A stretch of DNA of 64,000 nt. It comes from Fulverythrobacter ferritrahens. Its GTDB lineage: Bacteria; Pseudomonadota; Alphaproteobacteria; Sphingomonadales; Sphingomonadaceae. Of this stretch, positions 1 to 8,184 are shown in pieces; position 1 is the stretch's first letter, and every line of letters begins with the position of its first letter. The notes under the pieces were generated by a model that saw nothing but the letters and a program-made list of their open reading frames with translations, had not been told where the DNA came from and searched no databases. The DNA lies in assembly GCF_020539485.1 (NCBI RefSeq), contig NZ_JACDXU010000003.1:62001-126000 (forward strand). Direction: 5' to 3'. The translations under genes and the position numbers were made by a program.

Positions 1-341
1 AAACGACGGATGCCGTTGCGCGCCAGCGTGCGGAAGGCCAGTTCCATGAATTCCGGGCTGGCCGTTTCCCAGGCGATGAAGCGGAAGCCGGTGGAGAGGA
101 ATTGCAGCGGCGTAGTGGGGCAGGCCTCTGCCATGGCGCGTATCCGTTCCCACGGATCTTCCTGCTTGTAGCGAACGGCCACGCCCATATGGGTGGAGGT
201 GGTGAAATCAATCGCCTTGAAGCCGCAGCGCTCCATCACCGGTGCGATGGTGAGCGTGCGAGCCGTATCGACGCCCAACGCACCCCACAGGCATTGATTG
301 CCGTCCCGCAGGGATGTCTCGACGAGCTGGACCCTGGCCAT
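1..341 (-). CDS. Biotin-dependent carboxyltransferase subunit (HMGL-like domain), 5' part only
   Basis: The first 113 codons are visible; the gene runs off the left edge. The N-terminus reads VETSLRDGNQCLWGA, the DRE-TIM signature of the HMGL-like carboxyltransferases found in oxaloacetate decarboxylase alpha and pyruvate carboxylase. It follows the biotin carrier gene by only four bases, with a GGAGG-type ribosome site overlapping the carrier's end, so it is translated in the same operon. By family it should move CO2 from carboxybiotin to an acceptor. Next to a split PEP-synthase-like phosphotransferase, the likely acceptor is a phosphorylated aryl methyl ketone, as in Acv/Hpe systems (inference). 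The biotin carboxylase subunit is not in view and may lie further left. Confidence 0.8.
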   Translation of the reverse strand, partial: MARVQLVETSLRDGNQCLWGALGVDTARTLTIAPVMERCGFKAIDFTTSTHMGVAVRYKQEDPWERIRAMAEACPTTPLQFLSTGFRFIAWETASPEFMELAFRTLARNGIRR

Positions 342-345
342 CGCT

Positions 346-822
346 TTAGCCTCCTGTCTTTACGCGGAGGAGAGGCTGGCCTTCTTCCACGGAAGTGCCG
401 TTCTGGGCGAGGATGGCGATCACGGTGCCCGCCACGCCTGCGCGGACGGAGTTCATCAGCTTCATCACCTCGATAATGCCGATCACGCTGTCCTCATTCA
501 CCAGATCGCCCACCTTCACGAAAGGCGGATCACCGGGACGAGGGGCGGAATAGAAATTGCCGAGCAATGGCGCGGGCACGTCAACCTCGCCTGCCGCCGG
601 TCCTGATGCCGCAGGCAGCGGCGTGGCTGCGGGTGCTGGGGCCGGACTGGTGGATGCGGCCGGTGCGGGGGTGCCGATCATCTCGTCATCGTGGAAGTGG
701 CGGCCGGACCCACCTCGGCTGACACGCAGCTTGAAGTCCCCGATCTCCAGCTTGAGTTCCGAGAACTGGGATTCGTCCAGCAGCCGGGTGATTTCTGCGA
801 TGTCCTTCGCTTTGAGGATCAT
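346..822 (-). CDS. Biotin carboxyl carrier protein
   Basis: 158 aa, the usual BCCP length. The N-terminal helix resembles AccB (MILKAKDIAEITRLLDES), a Pro/Ala-rich linker covers about residues 50-75, and the C-terminal biotinyl domain contains EVMKLMNS with the acceptor lysine at Lys121. The start overlaps the stop of the upstream ATP-binding subunit as ATGA, and the carboxyltransferase follows after four bases, so the carrier belongs to a dedicated carboxylase rather than acetyl-CoA carboxylase. A housekeeping accB is the alternative, but accB normally sits beside accC, and here phosphotransferase genes precede it. Confidence 0.88.
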   Translation of the reverse strand: MILKAKDIAEITRLLDESQFSELKLEIGDFKLRVSRGGSGRHFHDDEMIGTPAPAASTSPAPAPAATPLPAASGPAAGEVDVPAPLLGNFYSAPRPGDPPFVKVGDLVNEDSVIGIIEVMKLMNSVRAGVAGTVIAILAQNGTSVEEGQPLLRVKTGG

Positions 823-1868
823 CGGCGGCCTCCGAAGATATTCATCACGTGGTTCAGCGGATTATCTTTCTTTTCGGCCACGGGAGCCACTTCCTTTGCT
901 GACCAGACGGTTTCAGGGCGGCTCTGCAGCAGCAGTATGTTGCCCTGCTTGTCGACGGCCCATTCGATGTCCTGCGGGCGGCCGTAATGGCGCTCGATCC
1001 GGCGACCGACTTCGCGCAGGGCCTGCAATTCGTCGTCGGAAAGGCTGGGGGCTTCCGCGTCCACCTTGTCCAGCTCGACTTCCACGATGCCGCCCTCCGG
1101 CGCAGGCACCTGTTTGGCGTGCTTGTGCGAAATGTCGCGCACGCTGATCTCCCCGGTGATCTTGCCCATCACCCAGCGATCGGGCGTGACTTCACCGGAA
1201 ACGACCGCGCTGCCCAGGCCCCAGGCGCCTTCGATGGTGATGACCGACTTGTCGCCGCTGGTAGGCGAACGAGTGAACATCACGCCTGCCGTGCGGGCAT
1301 CCACCATCTGCTGGACCACCACAGCCATCGCCACGCCTTCTTCGGGCAGTTTGTGCTTGAGGCGATAGGTCATGCTCTCCACCGAGTAGAGGCTACCCCA
1401 GCATTCCCGCACGCGGTGGACAGTTTCCTCGGGGGTCAGCACCCACAGGAACGTGTCCTGAAGCCCGGCGAAGCTCGCGTCCTCGGCATCTTCCGTCGTC
1501 GCGGAAGAACGGACGGCCACTGGCACCGACCCGCCGCCGCACAATTCGGCATGGGCGGCAAGGATCGCCTGTTCCACTTCGGCGGGCAGGGGTTCTTCCA
1601 CCACCCTGCGGCGCAGCTCCTGCGACAGGGCAGTCACCGCTTCCAGATTGGCCGGCTCCAGTCGTTCGACCTTGTCGCGCACACTGTCACGCGCTTCGAG
1701 TGCCTTGAGGAACAGCTCGAAGGCATCAGTGGTGACGACGAAGCCGGGCGGCACGGCAATGCCCGCGCTGGTCAATTCGCCCAGACTGCCGCCTTTGCCG
1801 CCCACGGTGGGGCGATCATGGATGCCGACTTCGCTGAACCAGGCGACCGATTTCACTTCACTGCTCAT
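819..1868 (-). CDS. PEP-synthase-like ATP-grasp subunit of an aryl phosphotransferase (AcvAB/HpeHI-like)
   Basis: 349 aa, matching only the N-terminal ATP/pyruvate-binding domain of PEP synthase or pyruvate phosphate dikinase (VGGKGGSLGEL near the start, VAVRSSATTEDAEDASFAGLQ in the middle, DIEWAVD near the C-terminus). Classical PEP synthase is one chain of about 800 aa. A split into about 40 and 70 kDa chains is known for phenylphosphate synthase and for acetovanillone kinases. This subunit would bind ATP and phosphorylate the histidine of its partner. An in-frame TTG lies 18 bases upstream; ATG at 1868 is preferred because GAGG precedes it. Coupled on both sides by overlap or near-overlap. 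Confidence 0.85.
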   Translation of the reverse strand: MSSEVKSVAWFSEVGIHDRPTVGGKGGSLGELTSAGIAVPPGFVVTTDAFELFLKALEARDSVRDKVERLEPANLEAVTALSQELRRRVVEEPLPAEVEQAILAAHAELCGGGSVPVAVRSSATTEDAEDASFAGLQDTFLWVLTPEETVHRVRECWGSLYSVESMTYRLKHKLPEEGVAMAVVVQQMVDARTAGVMFTRSPTSGDKSVITIEGAWGLGSAVVSGEVTPDRWVMGKITGEISVRDISHKHAKQVPAPEGGIVEVELDKVDAEAPSLSDDELQALREVGRRIERHYGRPQDIEWAVDKQGNILLLQSRPETVWSAKEVAPVAEKKDNPLNHVMNIFGGRR

Positions 1869-1872
1869 TGCG

Positions 1873-3714
1873 TCATGCGTCCTCAAGCACCGTTTCCTCG
1901 TCGAGGATGGTCACGGTGCCGCGGCCGCCATCCACCCGGATGCGCTGGCCGTCCTTGATCTTCTGGGTTGCGGTGCCGGTGCCGACCACGGCGGGCAAGC
2001 CGTACTCACGGGCAACGATGGCCATGTGGCTCATCGATCCGCCAATGTCGGAAACGGCGGCGCTGATCTTCTGGAAGATCGGCGCCCAGGTGGGATTGGT
2101 CACCTGGCAGACGAGGATGTCGCCTTGCTGCAGACGGCCGATTTCCTCGACGGACTTCACCACGCGGGCAGGGCCTTCGACAACCCCATGACAGGCGGCG
2201 AAGCCCTTGAGTTCCTTCGAATCCGCCTCGGCATCGGCGTTGAGCCAGGTGTCGAGATTGTCGCGGGTGATGCCCCACAGCATGACGATGGCCGGATCGT
2301 CGATCGAGTCCGGAACATTGCCCAGCGCCGGCGGAGTGGGATGCTTGGCCCATTCCTGGATTGCGGCGGCGCGCTGCTTGACGATGGCGGGCCAATATTT
2401 GGGGCCGCGCGGCTCGGAGCCGATGCCCCAGGAGAGCATCAGATCAATGATCGCGCTTTCCAGTTCGTATTGGGTGAGATGGAACACGTCCTCCTCCTTC
2501 TCGAAGAAGCCGTGATCGCGCAGCAGGGCGCCGAATTCGCGGATCTTGTTGAAGAACAGGTTGGTGTACCAGTGCTCGCAATAGAACTTGTGCCCCTCAA
2601 CATAGGGGAACACGCGGTGGGCGAGGTGGATCAGCTGATCGTAGGTTGCCTTGTCCTCATCGGTGTCGAGCAGGTCGCGATAGTCCGCCACCAGCTGTTC
2701 GCGTTCCGATATGAGCTGCCCGGTGGGCCGCTCGATATTCGTGCCCGCCTTCACCTTCTCGATATAGCCCGGCAGGGCGGCGAAGGGCAGCGAGAGGTCG
2801 TCGTTCCAGCTGCGGTGATAGTGATAGAAGCCGTCACCGGAGCTGACGTTGAACCAGGGGTTGCGGCTTGCTTCCAGCTCGTCGAGCCAGGCGCGGCCAG
2901 CCTCGCCCAACTGGTCGAGCGCTTCCAGCACGTCGTCGATATACATGCCGTCATGGAACTTGTCGTCCACGCCCAGTTCCACCGCGCGGCGGGCGAGGCG
3001 CTTCACTTCCTCGTCGGGGCGGAAGATTTCCGCCTCCATGCCGGCAACCATGCGGCTGATGGTCTGGTCGGAAATCTCGGGGAAGGCCTTCTTGCAGAAG
3101 TCGAAGAAGGTCATGTAGGCGCCATAGCCGAGCAGCAGGAACTCGAAGTGGTGGTGCCACATGCGGTGGTACCCTTCGATCTGCTTCTGGTAGATGTCGA
3201 GCAGCGCATGATTGGCGGCCACGCCCTTGCCGGTGTGGGTCGTCTCCAGCGGCTCGTAATCGGGCAGGGAAGGCTTGGGCAGCGCCTGCGCATCTGCGAT
3301 CAGCGCCTTCATCTTCTCCTTCCACTGGTCGTACAAAGTCTCCCAGTGTTCGTAATAATAGAAGGCGCGCTGCTGGAATTCGCCCACGCGTTCCTCGATC
3401 TCGGCCGGATCGGTTACCGCGACGCCGCCGATATAGACGCGGCCGTTGATGACCCGGTGGTCGATCCCCTTGGCGGTGGGCAGCACATGGACGCGGGTGT
3501 TGAAGGCGCCCAGCGCGACATAGGCCGCCTCTGCCGTGATCATGTCGAAATGATGCATCGGCTCGGGGAAGTGCATCGAATTGTAGAACCAGAACCGCTC
3601 GTCATCTTCCGGCGTGAACTGGGTGTAATAGGGATAGGCGGCCTGGGCGGCTTCGGTGCCCGGCACTACCTTCAGGGAACTCGGCAAGGGGAAACCCTTA
3701 GCTCCATCGGCCAT
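1873..3714 (-). CDS. PEP-synthase-like phosphohistidine subunit of an aryl phosphotransferase (AcvAB/HpeHI-like)
   Basis: 613 aa. The C-terminal 90 residues form the PEP-utilising mobile domain with GGSMSHMAIVAREYG; the phosphorylatable histidine is His563, close to His569 of phenylphosphate synthase subunit 1 of Thauera. The long N-terminal part (about 1-500) carries many aromatic residues and resembles the substrate-binding part of these enzymes, not the TIM barrel of PEP synthase. The pair should transfer phosphate from ATP to a phenolic hydroxyl. Adjacent carboxylase genes point to acetovanillone/acetosyringone-type ketones (inference). The ATG at 3714 is chosen over 3723 because GGAGG directly abuts the latter and lies nine bases before the former. 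First gene of the operon. Confidence 0.85.
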   Translation of the reverse strand: MADGAKGFPLPSSLKVVPGTEAAQAAYPYYTQFTPEDDERFWFYNSMHFPEPMHHFDMITAEAAYVALGAFNTRVHVLPTAKGIDHRVINGRVYIGGVAVTDPAEIEERVGEFQQRAFYYYEHWETLYDQWKEKMKALIADAQALPKPSLPDYEPLETTHTGKGVAANHALLDIYQKQIEGYHRMWHHHFEFLLLGYGAYMTFFDFCKKAFPEISDQTISRMVAGMEAEIFRPDEEVKRLARRAVELGVDDKFHDGMYIDDVLEALDQLGEAGRAWLDELEASRNPWFNVSSGDGFYHYHRSWNDDLSLPFAALPGYIEKVKAGTNIERPTGQLISEREQLVADYRDLLDTDEDKATYDQLIHLAHRVFPYVEGHKFYCEHWYTNLFFNKIREFGALLRDHGFFEKEEDVFHLTQYELESAIIDLMLSWGIGSEPRGPKYWPAIVKQRAAAIQEWAKHPTPPALGNVPDSIDDPAIVMLWGITRDNLDTWLNADAEADSKELKGFAACHGVVEGPARVVKSVEEIGRLQQGDILVCQVTNPTWAPIFQKISAAVSDIGGSMSHMAIVAREYGLPAVVGTGTATQKIKDGQRIRVDGGRGTVTILDEETVLEDA

Positions 3715-3842
3715 TTCCAGCATCCTCCAATTTTCCCGATCCGCACGGTCAAAAAGCCTGCGGTTCTATCTTATTGATTCTTACATACCGCGTCGGTTCC
3801 CCACACGGTAGGATTCAAGCACATCAGGAATGAGACAAAAGC

Positions 3843-3855
3843 ACAATGCAATTGT
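3843..3855. promoter_or_regulatory. Inverted repeat upstream of the phosphotransferase operon (candidate operator)
   Basis: ACAAT-GCA-ATTGT, a 5-bp inverted repeat with a 3-bp spacer, lies about 130 bases before the operon's start codon in a comparatively A/T-rich stretch (3735-3860) between the AraC gene's 3' end and the operon. The position suits activator binding, and an AraC-type gene is adjacent. AraC proteins more often use direct repeats, so the assignment is tentative. Confidence 0.3.
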
Positions 3856-3873
3856 CTAGTTTTGGGGAGGATA

Positions 3874-4914
3874 TCAGGATTGGGGTGCGTGACCGGCCCG
3901 CCACTCGCGCGGCGTGATGCCGAAGCGTTTGCGGAACAGGCGCGAAAAATAGCCCGGGTCCAGAAAGCCGTTGCGATAGGCGATCTCGGCGATCGGAAGG
4001 CTGCGAGCGCGTGGGTCGGAAAGCATGTCGCCCGCCCGTTCTAACCTCGTGGCGTTGAGTTCCTGCACGAAGCTGGTGCCGCTCGCGGCCAGCAACGTCT
4101 GAAGATAGCTTCTGGAAATACCGCAATCGGTTGCTACGCGATCGGGCGTCAGGTCGGGATCGGCATAGTCGTTCTCGATCCTGCGCAGGATGAGCCGGGC
4201 GAGCTGGCCGCGATGGCGGTTGCGCGGAGGGTTGGTGTCATTCGCTTCCAGCACTCCGGTTGCCAGAGCCAGCAGATTGCCGATCTGCTCGGCAATCAGG
4301 GAGCGCGGCAGAGTGCTGGCCTTCAGGCGGCTGGCGAGGCATTCGAGCAATGCGCCGAGCGGGGCGCCCCATCCTTCCCTTGTGTCGATCGGCCGTCCGA
4401 GATGGATGCCGACATCGGGCAGGTATTTTTCGACCCAGCTTTGCGGCATCATCAGATCCAGCGCGCGATGCTCGGTCTCCATTTCCATCTGGTAGAAGCG
4501 CGTATTGTCGAGCAGCACGAATTGCCCGGTTTCCAGTGTGAAGCGCCGGCCGCCCATCAGCGTCTTCATCGCACCCTGTTGCGAATAAACGAGCTGGATG
4601 GAAGGCGTGGCGCGCATGGCTGCGCCTTCTGCGCCCGTATGGGTCACGCGCTGGGCGGGGGCGTGGAGCTGGAGGAGGCGCAACTGGCCGATACCATGGC
4701 TGACCCAGCGAGCGGCGAAACTGTCAGGATCGAAGACGGTAACCTCGATCGGGGCAATCGTGCTGGCGGCCCAGTGGCGCCATTGATCGATTGCATCGCG
4801 CATGGCGAGGCCGGACGAACTCCACTCCCTGTCGTCCTCCGCCTGCCTGTCGCGCTTGGTTCTGTCCCGTTCGGTCACTTTGTGACTATCGCATGGATCG
4901 CATCCATGCGCCAT
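3874..4914 (-). CDS. AraC-family transcriptional regulator, copy 1
   Basis: 346 aa as called. The C-terminal 100 residues hold two helix-turn-helix motifs of the AraC/XylS type (TPDRVATDCGISRSYLQTLL and LPIAEIAYRNGFLDPGYFSRLF, ending FRKRFGITPREW). The N-terminal half is an AraC-binding-like sensor domain (SIQLVYSQQGAMKTLMG, then GRRFTLETGQFVLLDNTR). It lies immediately upstream of the phosphotransferase/carboxylase operon on the same strand and is its obvious candidate regulator. It is paralogous to the next AraC gene: both share GQLRLL and GRP-x-GW blocks. The first 37 residues are charged and have no family match; Met38 (position 4803) is an alternative start. Confidence 0.88.
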   Translation of the reverse strand: MAHGCDPCDSHKVTERDRTKRDRQAEDDREWSSSGLAMRDAIDQWRHWAASTIAPIEVTVFDPDSFAARWVSHGIGQLRLLQLHAPAQRVTHTGAEGAAMRATPSIQLVYSQQGAMKTLMGGRRFTLETGQFVLLDNTRFYQMEMETEHRALDLMMPQSWVEKYLPDVGIHLGRPIDTREGWGAPLGALLECLASRLKASTLPRSLIAEQIGNLLALATGVLEANDTNPPRNRHRGQLARLILRRIENDYADPDLTPDRVATDCGISRSYLQTLLAASGTSFVQELNATRLERAGDMLSDPRARSLPIAEIAYRNGFLDPGYFSRLFRKRFGITPREWRAGHAPQS

Positions 4915-4963
4915 TCGGGCAACTGGATGACGGACCGCACGAGCGACCTTAACCAGGTGGAAA

Positions 4964-4992
4964 GAACGGGGGGAGGGGGAGTCCCCCCGTTC
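4964..4992 (-). terminator. Hairpin between the two AraC genes (rho-independent terminator candidate)
   Basis: A perfect 11-bp stem (GAACGGGGGGA at 4964-4974, TCCCCCCGTTC at 4982-4992) is followed on the minus strand by TTTCC. It lies after the stop of AraC copy 2 and before AraC copy 1, so it would end the ligE-araC transcript. The rest of the 304-base gap (4915-5218) shows no ORF or other clear signal. Confidence 0.55.
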
Positions 4993-5218
4993 AGTTACGG
5001 TTTTCCCTCCCGCCCTGCACCAGGCTCGGCTTGCTTGTCACGTCGCAAGTCTTCGCGGCTGGGCGATGTCTTTATGGGCGGTCGTTCGTGCGATCCCGAA
5101 AGGCCCTACGGGCAGCTTTCGTCGGCGTAGATAGTGCATTTGGGTTCGTATTAGAAAGGACGCAAGCGCACGGGAATGAGGATAAACGCGCATGCGTGTT
5201 CGTCCAGCAGGGGTGAAG

Positions 5219-6205
5219 TCAGGCCAACTCGCGCCACATGCGGGGGGTCGCATTGAATCGTTTGCGGAACTGGCGCGCGAAATATCCGGGATCGAGAAAG
5301 CCGCAGCGATAGGCGACTTCCGCCACGCTGAGCGCCCGGGTCGCTGGATCGGTGAGCAAAGCACTCGCCTTGTCGAGCCGCACGGCAGTCAGTTCGCGGA
5401 CGAAGCTCGTCCCCGCGCCTGTAAGCAATGCCTGCAGGTAGCGTTTGGATATGCGCAAATCGGCGGCCACCCCTTCGGGCGACAATTCGGGATCGGCGTA
5501 GTCGCTTTCGATCCGGCGCATGATCTGCTGTGCGAGCCGCGCGCTGGGGCGGATTGCGACCGTTTCCCGCACGCCCAGGGCCAGAGCGATCAGATGGCCG
5601 AGCTGTTCTGCCACTAGAGTCCGGGGTTGGGGGCAATTATCGCCCTCCCGCGCGATCGTGAGCAACATTGCGGCAAGGGGCGGGGCCCAGCCGCGATCCA
5701 TCGGCATCGGCCTGCCGAGATAGGAAAGCGGATCGGGCAGGAACTGGGCAAGCCATGGGTAGGGCATGATGAGATCCACCGCTTCGTGCTGGGTATACAT
5801 GTCCAGCTCGAAGCGATGGGAATTGTCGATCAGGGCGGATTCGCCCGGTTCTACGTGAAAATCATACCCTTCCGCGCGGGCACGGAACGCGCCTCGGACG
5901 GAGTAGATCAGGTGGATCAGATGATCCGCTGCGGCCAGATCCTGAACTATCTCCCGATGGACGACCTTCTGGGGCGGTGCGATCAGGTGGAGCAGACGCA
6001 ATTGGCCTACGCCCCTGCTGACGAGCTGGGCGGCAAAAGGCTCCTGGCTGTGCAGGGTGATCTCGACTGGGGATTCTTTCAGCCCCGCGAAATAGTTGCG
6101 CCAGCGCTTGGCGGCTTCCTCGGAGGAGAAATCCTCCGAGGTCCATTGTTCATTCTGCCCGGTCGCACCGTTGTCTGGTTCGACCGGGGGATTCTTGCCG
6201 TTCAT
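5219..6205 (-). CDS. AraC-family transcriptional regulator, copy 2
   Basis: 328 aa with the same build as copy 1: a sensor domain (LIHLIYSVRGAFRARAEGYD) and a C-terminal AraC double HTH (SPEGVAADLRISKRYLQALL, then LSVAEVAYRCGFLDPGYFAR, FRKRFNATPRMWREL). It starts 20 bases after the stop of the beta-etherase gene, so the two are probably co-transcribed and this regulator likely responds to a lignin-derived compound (inference). The two AraC copies align along their full length, which suggests tandem duplication followed by division of labour between etherase and phosphotransferase genes. Confidence 0.88.
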   Translation of the reverse strand: MNGKNPPVEPDNGATGQNEQWTSEDFSSEEAAKRWRNYFAGLKESPVEITLHSQEPFAAQLVSRGVGQLRLLHLIAPPQKVVHREIVQDLAAADHLIHLIYSVRGAFRARAEGYDFHVEPGESALIDNSHRFELDMYTQHEAVDLIMPYPWLAQFLPDPLSYLGRPMPMDRGWAPPLAAMLLTIAREGDNCPQPRTLVAEQLGHLIALALGVRETVAIRPSARLAQQIMRRIESDYADPELSPEGVAADLRISKRYLQALLTGAGTSFVRELTAVRLDKASALLTDPATRALSVAEVAYRCGFLDPGYFARQFRKRFNATPRMWRELA

Positions 6206-6225
6206 GGTGCCAGCCGGGCAGGAGC

Positions 6226-7068
6226 TTAGTCCGCCGCCAAGCCCTGCGTGATGCGTTGCGTTTCGGCGCTGGTCGATGCCGGGCCGGTATTGCGCTTGTG
6301 AATGCCGCCCTGGCCCTGGGGAGCGAACAGTTCCGGATCGCCTTCGCGCTGCTTGAGGCCGAATAGCGGGAAGAGGCCGGGATGGCGGCCGAGGCCGTCA
6401 TAAAGATCGAGGCAGCGCTCGATCCAGTCGCGCAGCGGATCGTCATCGGCGAATACCGGGCTCGTCTGGCAGACCGATGCCGTGAACAGGATCGAGCCGA
6501 GAATTCGGTAATCCGCGTAATTCGGCTGCGATCCGCCCAGCCACTTGGTTTCCCGCAGGGCGATGCGCAGCGGCTCCAGCTCGGCGGAAATCTTCGGCAG
6601 GCGGTCTTCATAACCGGCCTGCATTTCCTCCAGCTTCATGCCCAGCATGATCTCGCGCGAATGGGTGATGTATTCATGGTCTTCGGGGTTAGCCAGATTG
6701 CGATAATTGGCGCAGAAGCAGCGCATCCACGGGCCGGTCGCGACCTTCCAGAACCAGGCATCCAGCGCGCGGGTCACGGCTGCAACGCTTTCATGCGGGA
6801 TCAGCATGGGCCGTGCGGGATACTCGGCATCGAGATATTCGACGATGCCCCAGCTATCGAGCACCCATTTGCCGTCGTCCACGATTGCCGGAAGGCGTTC
6901 CGAATGGCCGCCGGTGCGCTCGGGAATGCCCGTGAAACCGCCGGGCACCACATCAAGATCGAAACCCTTGTGCTTCAGCGCATATTTGGTCGCCCACACG
7001 AAGGGGCTGATCGTTGCCCCGGTGGAAAGAGCAAGGTCGTAAAAGGTGATCGTGTTGTTCTTTGCCAA
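6226..7068 (-). CDS. ligE: LigE-type glutathione-dependent beta-aryl etherase
   Basis: 280 aa, essentially the length of Sphingobium SYK-6 LigE (281). As I recall the LigE sequence, the two share long blocks: an N-terminal NNTITFYDL, then TKYALKHKGFD, VPGGFTGI-ERTGG-SER, DDDPLRDW and DGLGRHPG. N-terminal thioredoxin-like GST domain at about 1-90, helical C-terminal domain after. The enzyme opens the beta-O-4 ether of alpha-keto aryl ethers such as MPHPV with glutathione, releasing guaiacol and a glutathione thioether; cytoplasmic. Upstream lies cysQ (84-base gap), downstream an AraC regulator. LigP is a close paralogue with the same reaction, so E versus P cannot be settled here. No glutathione lyase (LigG) is in the window. 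Confidence 0.88.
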   Translation of the reverse strand: MAKNNTITFYDLALSTGATISPFVWATKYALKHKGFDLDVVPGGFTGIPERTGGHSERLPAIVDDGKWVLDSWGIVEYLDAEYPARPMLIPHESVAAVTRALDAWFWKVATGPWMRCFCANYRNLANPEDHEYITHSREIMLGMKLEEMQAGYEDRLPKISAELEPLRIALRETKWLGGSQPNYADYRILGSILFTASVCQTSPVFADDDPLRDWIERCLDLYDGLGRHPGLFPLFGLKQREGDPELFAPQGQGGIHKRNTGPASTSAETQRITQGLAAD

Positions 7069-7152
7069 GGTGGCTCTCCCAATGGACTCGATAGGTGCCC
7101 TGGCCCAGTGCTACGCTCGCACTGCGCCCTTGAACACTGACATATCGCAAAT

Positions 7153-7899
7153 TCAGTCCGGGGATACCACCTGAGCGACCGATTTCAGCACAGGCTCCGC
7201 CCATTCGGGGCGGCAGATCAGCAGGTCGGGCATATAGGTATCGGCCTGATTATAGACCAGGGGGCTGCCATCGATGCGCGAACAATGCAGGCCGTGAGCC
7301 TTCGCGACGGCCACTGGGGCGCAGCTGTCCCATTCATACTGGCCGCCGGAATGCAGATAGATGTCCGCCTCGCCCCGGATCACCGCCATGGCCTTGGCCC
7401 CGGCGGAGCCCATCGGCACCAGCACGCCGCCGAGCATCTCGGCCACGGCCAGCGCCTCTGCGGCCGGGCGGGTGCGGCTTACCAGCAGACGTGGCGGCCC
7501 GCGATGCTCCGGCAGCGGAGCGGGGCTGTCGCTGCGGAATATTGTGCCGTCGCCAAGGCCGGGCAGGGCGACCGCGCCCAGCGTGGCCACGCCATCCACT
7601 GCCATTCCGACATGAACGGCCCAGTCACTGCGTTCCTCGCCATACTCGCGGGTGCCATCTACCGGATCGACGATCCACACGCGTGATTTGCCCTGACGTT
7701 CGGGATTGTCTTTCTCTTCCTCGGAGAGGAGCCCGTCCTCAGGCCGCTGCGCGCGCAGGGCGTGGACAAGAAACTGGTTCGCCACCTGATCGCCGGCCTT
7801 GCCCAGCGCCTTGCCCTCGAACATTCCGCTGGTCCGGACTTCCAACAGGATACGTCCGGCAGTGATGGCCAGATGAGCGGCGAGTTCGGCGTCTGTCAT
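7153..7899 (-). CDS. cysQ: 3'(2'),5'-bisphosphate nucleotidase CysQ
   Basis: 248 aa inositol-monophosphatase-fold phosphatase. Metal-binding motifs are visible: SEEEKDNP at about residue 60 and the DPVDGTREY motif, then the second motif YEWDSCAPVAVAKAHG. It hydrolyses PAP to AMP, removing the inhibitory by-product of PAPS reduction. It closes the cys cluster cysD-cysNC-DUF2061-cysQ on the minus strand, which fits sulfate assimilation. Cytosolic; no signal peptide. Confidence 0.9.
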   Translation of the reverse strand: MTDAELAAHLAITAGRILLEVRTSGMFEGKALGKAGDQVANQFLVHALRAQRPEDGLLSEEEKDNPERQGKSRVWIVDPVDGTREYGEERSDWAVHVGMAVDGVATLGAVALPGLGDGTIFRSDSPAPLPEHRGPPRLLVSRTRPAAEALAVAEMLGGVLVPMGSAGAKAMAVIRGEADIYLHSGGQYEWDSCAPVAVAKAHGLHCSRIDGSPLVYNQADTYMPDLLICRPEWAEPVLKSVAQVVSPD

Positions 7900-7909
7900 T
7901 GCGATATTC

Positions 7910-8158
7910 TCAGATCTTGGTGGCCGGATCTTCCGGAACCTGTTTGAAGCCCCAGGTCACCGAGCTCCATGCCCGCTCGTGGAAATAATAGAGAATCATC
8001 TTGGTGATCACCTCGGTCGAGGCAATCGCACCCGCTGCTTTCGGGCTGCCGGTGAACAGCCACGAAAGCAGGAACGTGTCGATGCTGCCCAGCACGCGCC
8101 AACTGATGGCCTTCACCACCGAGCGGCTATGCGCTTCGCGTCCCTGGAAGAGGAACAT
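7910..8158 (-). CDS. DUF2061 small membrane protein in the sulfate-activation cluster
   Basis: 82 aa with two hydrophobic segments (about 18-36 and 42-60). Family hallmarks are AISWRVLGSIDTF and YYFHERAWSSVTWG. DUF2061 proteins are small inner-membrane proteins of unknown activity. It sits between cysNC (26-base gap) and cysQ (10-base gap), so it is co-transcribed with sulfate assimilation genes. A paralogue lies at 52230-52481 in an unrelated context. Confidence 0.85.
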   Translation of the reverse strand: MFLFQGREAHSRSVVKAISWRVLGSIDTFLLSWLFTGSPKAAGAIASTEVITKMILYYFHERAWSSVTWGFKQVPEDPATKI

Positions 8159-8184
8159 GCCCCCGTTCCCCCCTCAGGCGTCCG

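Noticed and set aside
819-3714. Classical PEP synthase (ppsA) split by a frameshift
   Set aside because: Both genes have their own starts and ribosome sites, and the large subunit lacks the PEP-synthase barrel order; sizes fit the two-subunit aryl phosphotransferases.
1648-3777. 709-codon plus-strand ORF opposite the phosphotransferase genes
   Set aside because: Its product has no family motifs and long unstructured stretches; the minus strand encodes recognisable PEP-synthase domains with ribosome sites. A GC-driven antisense frame.
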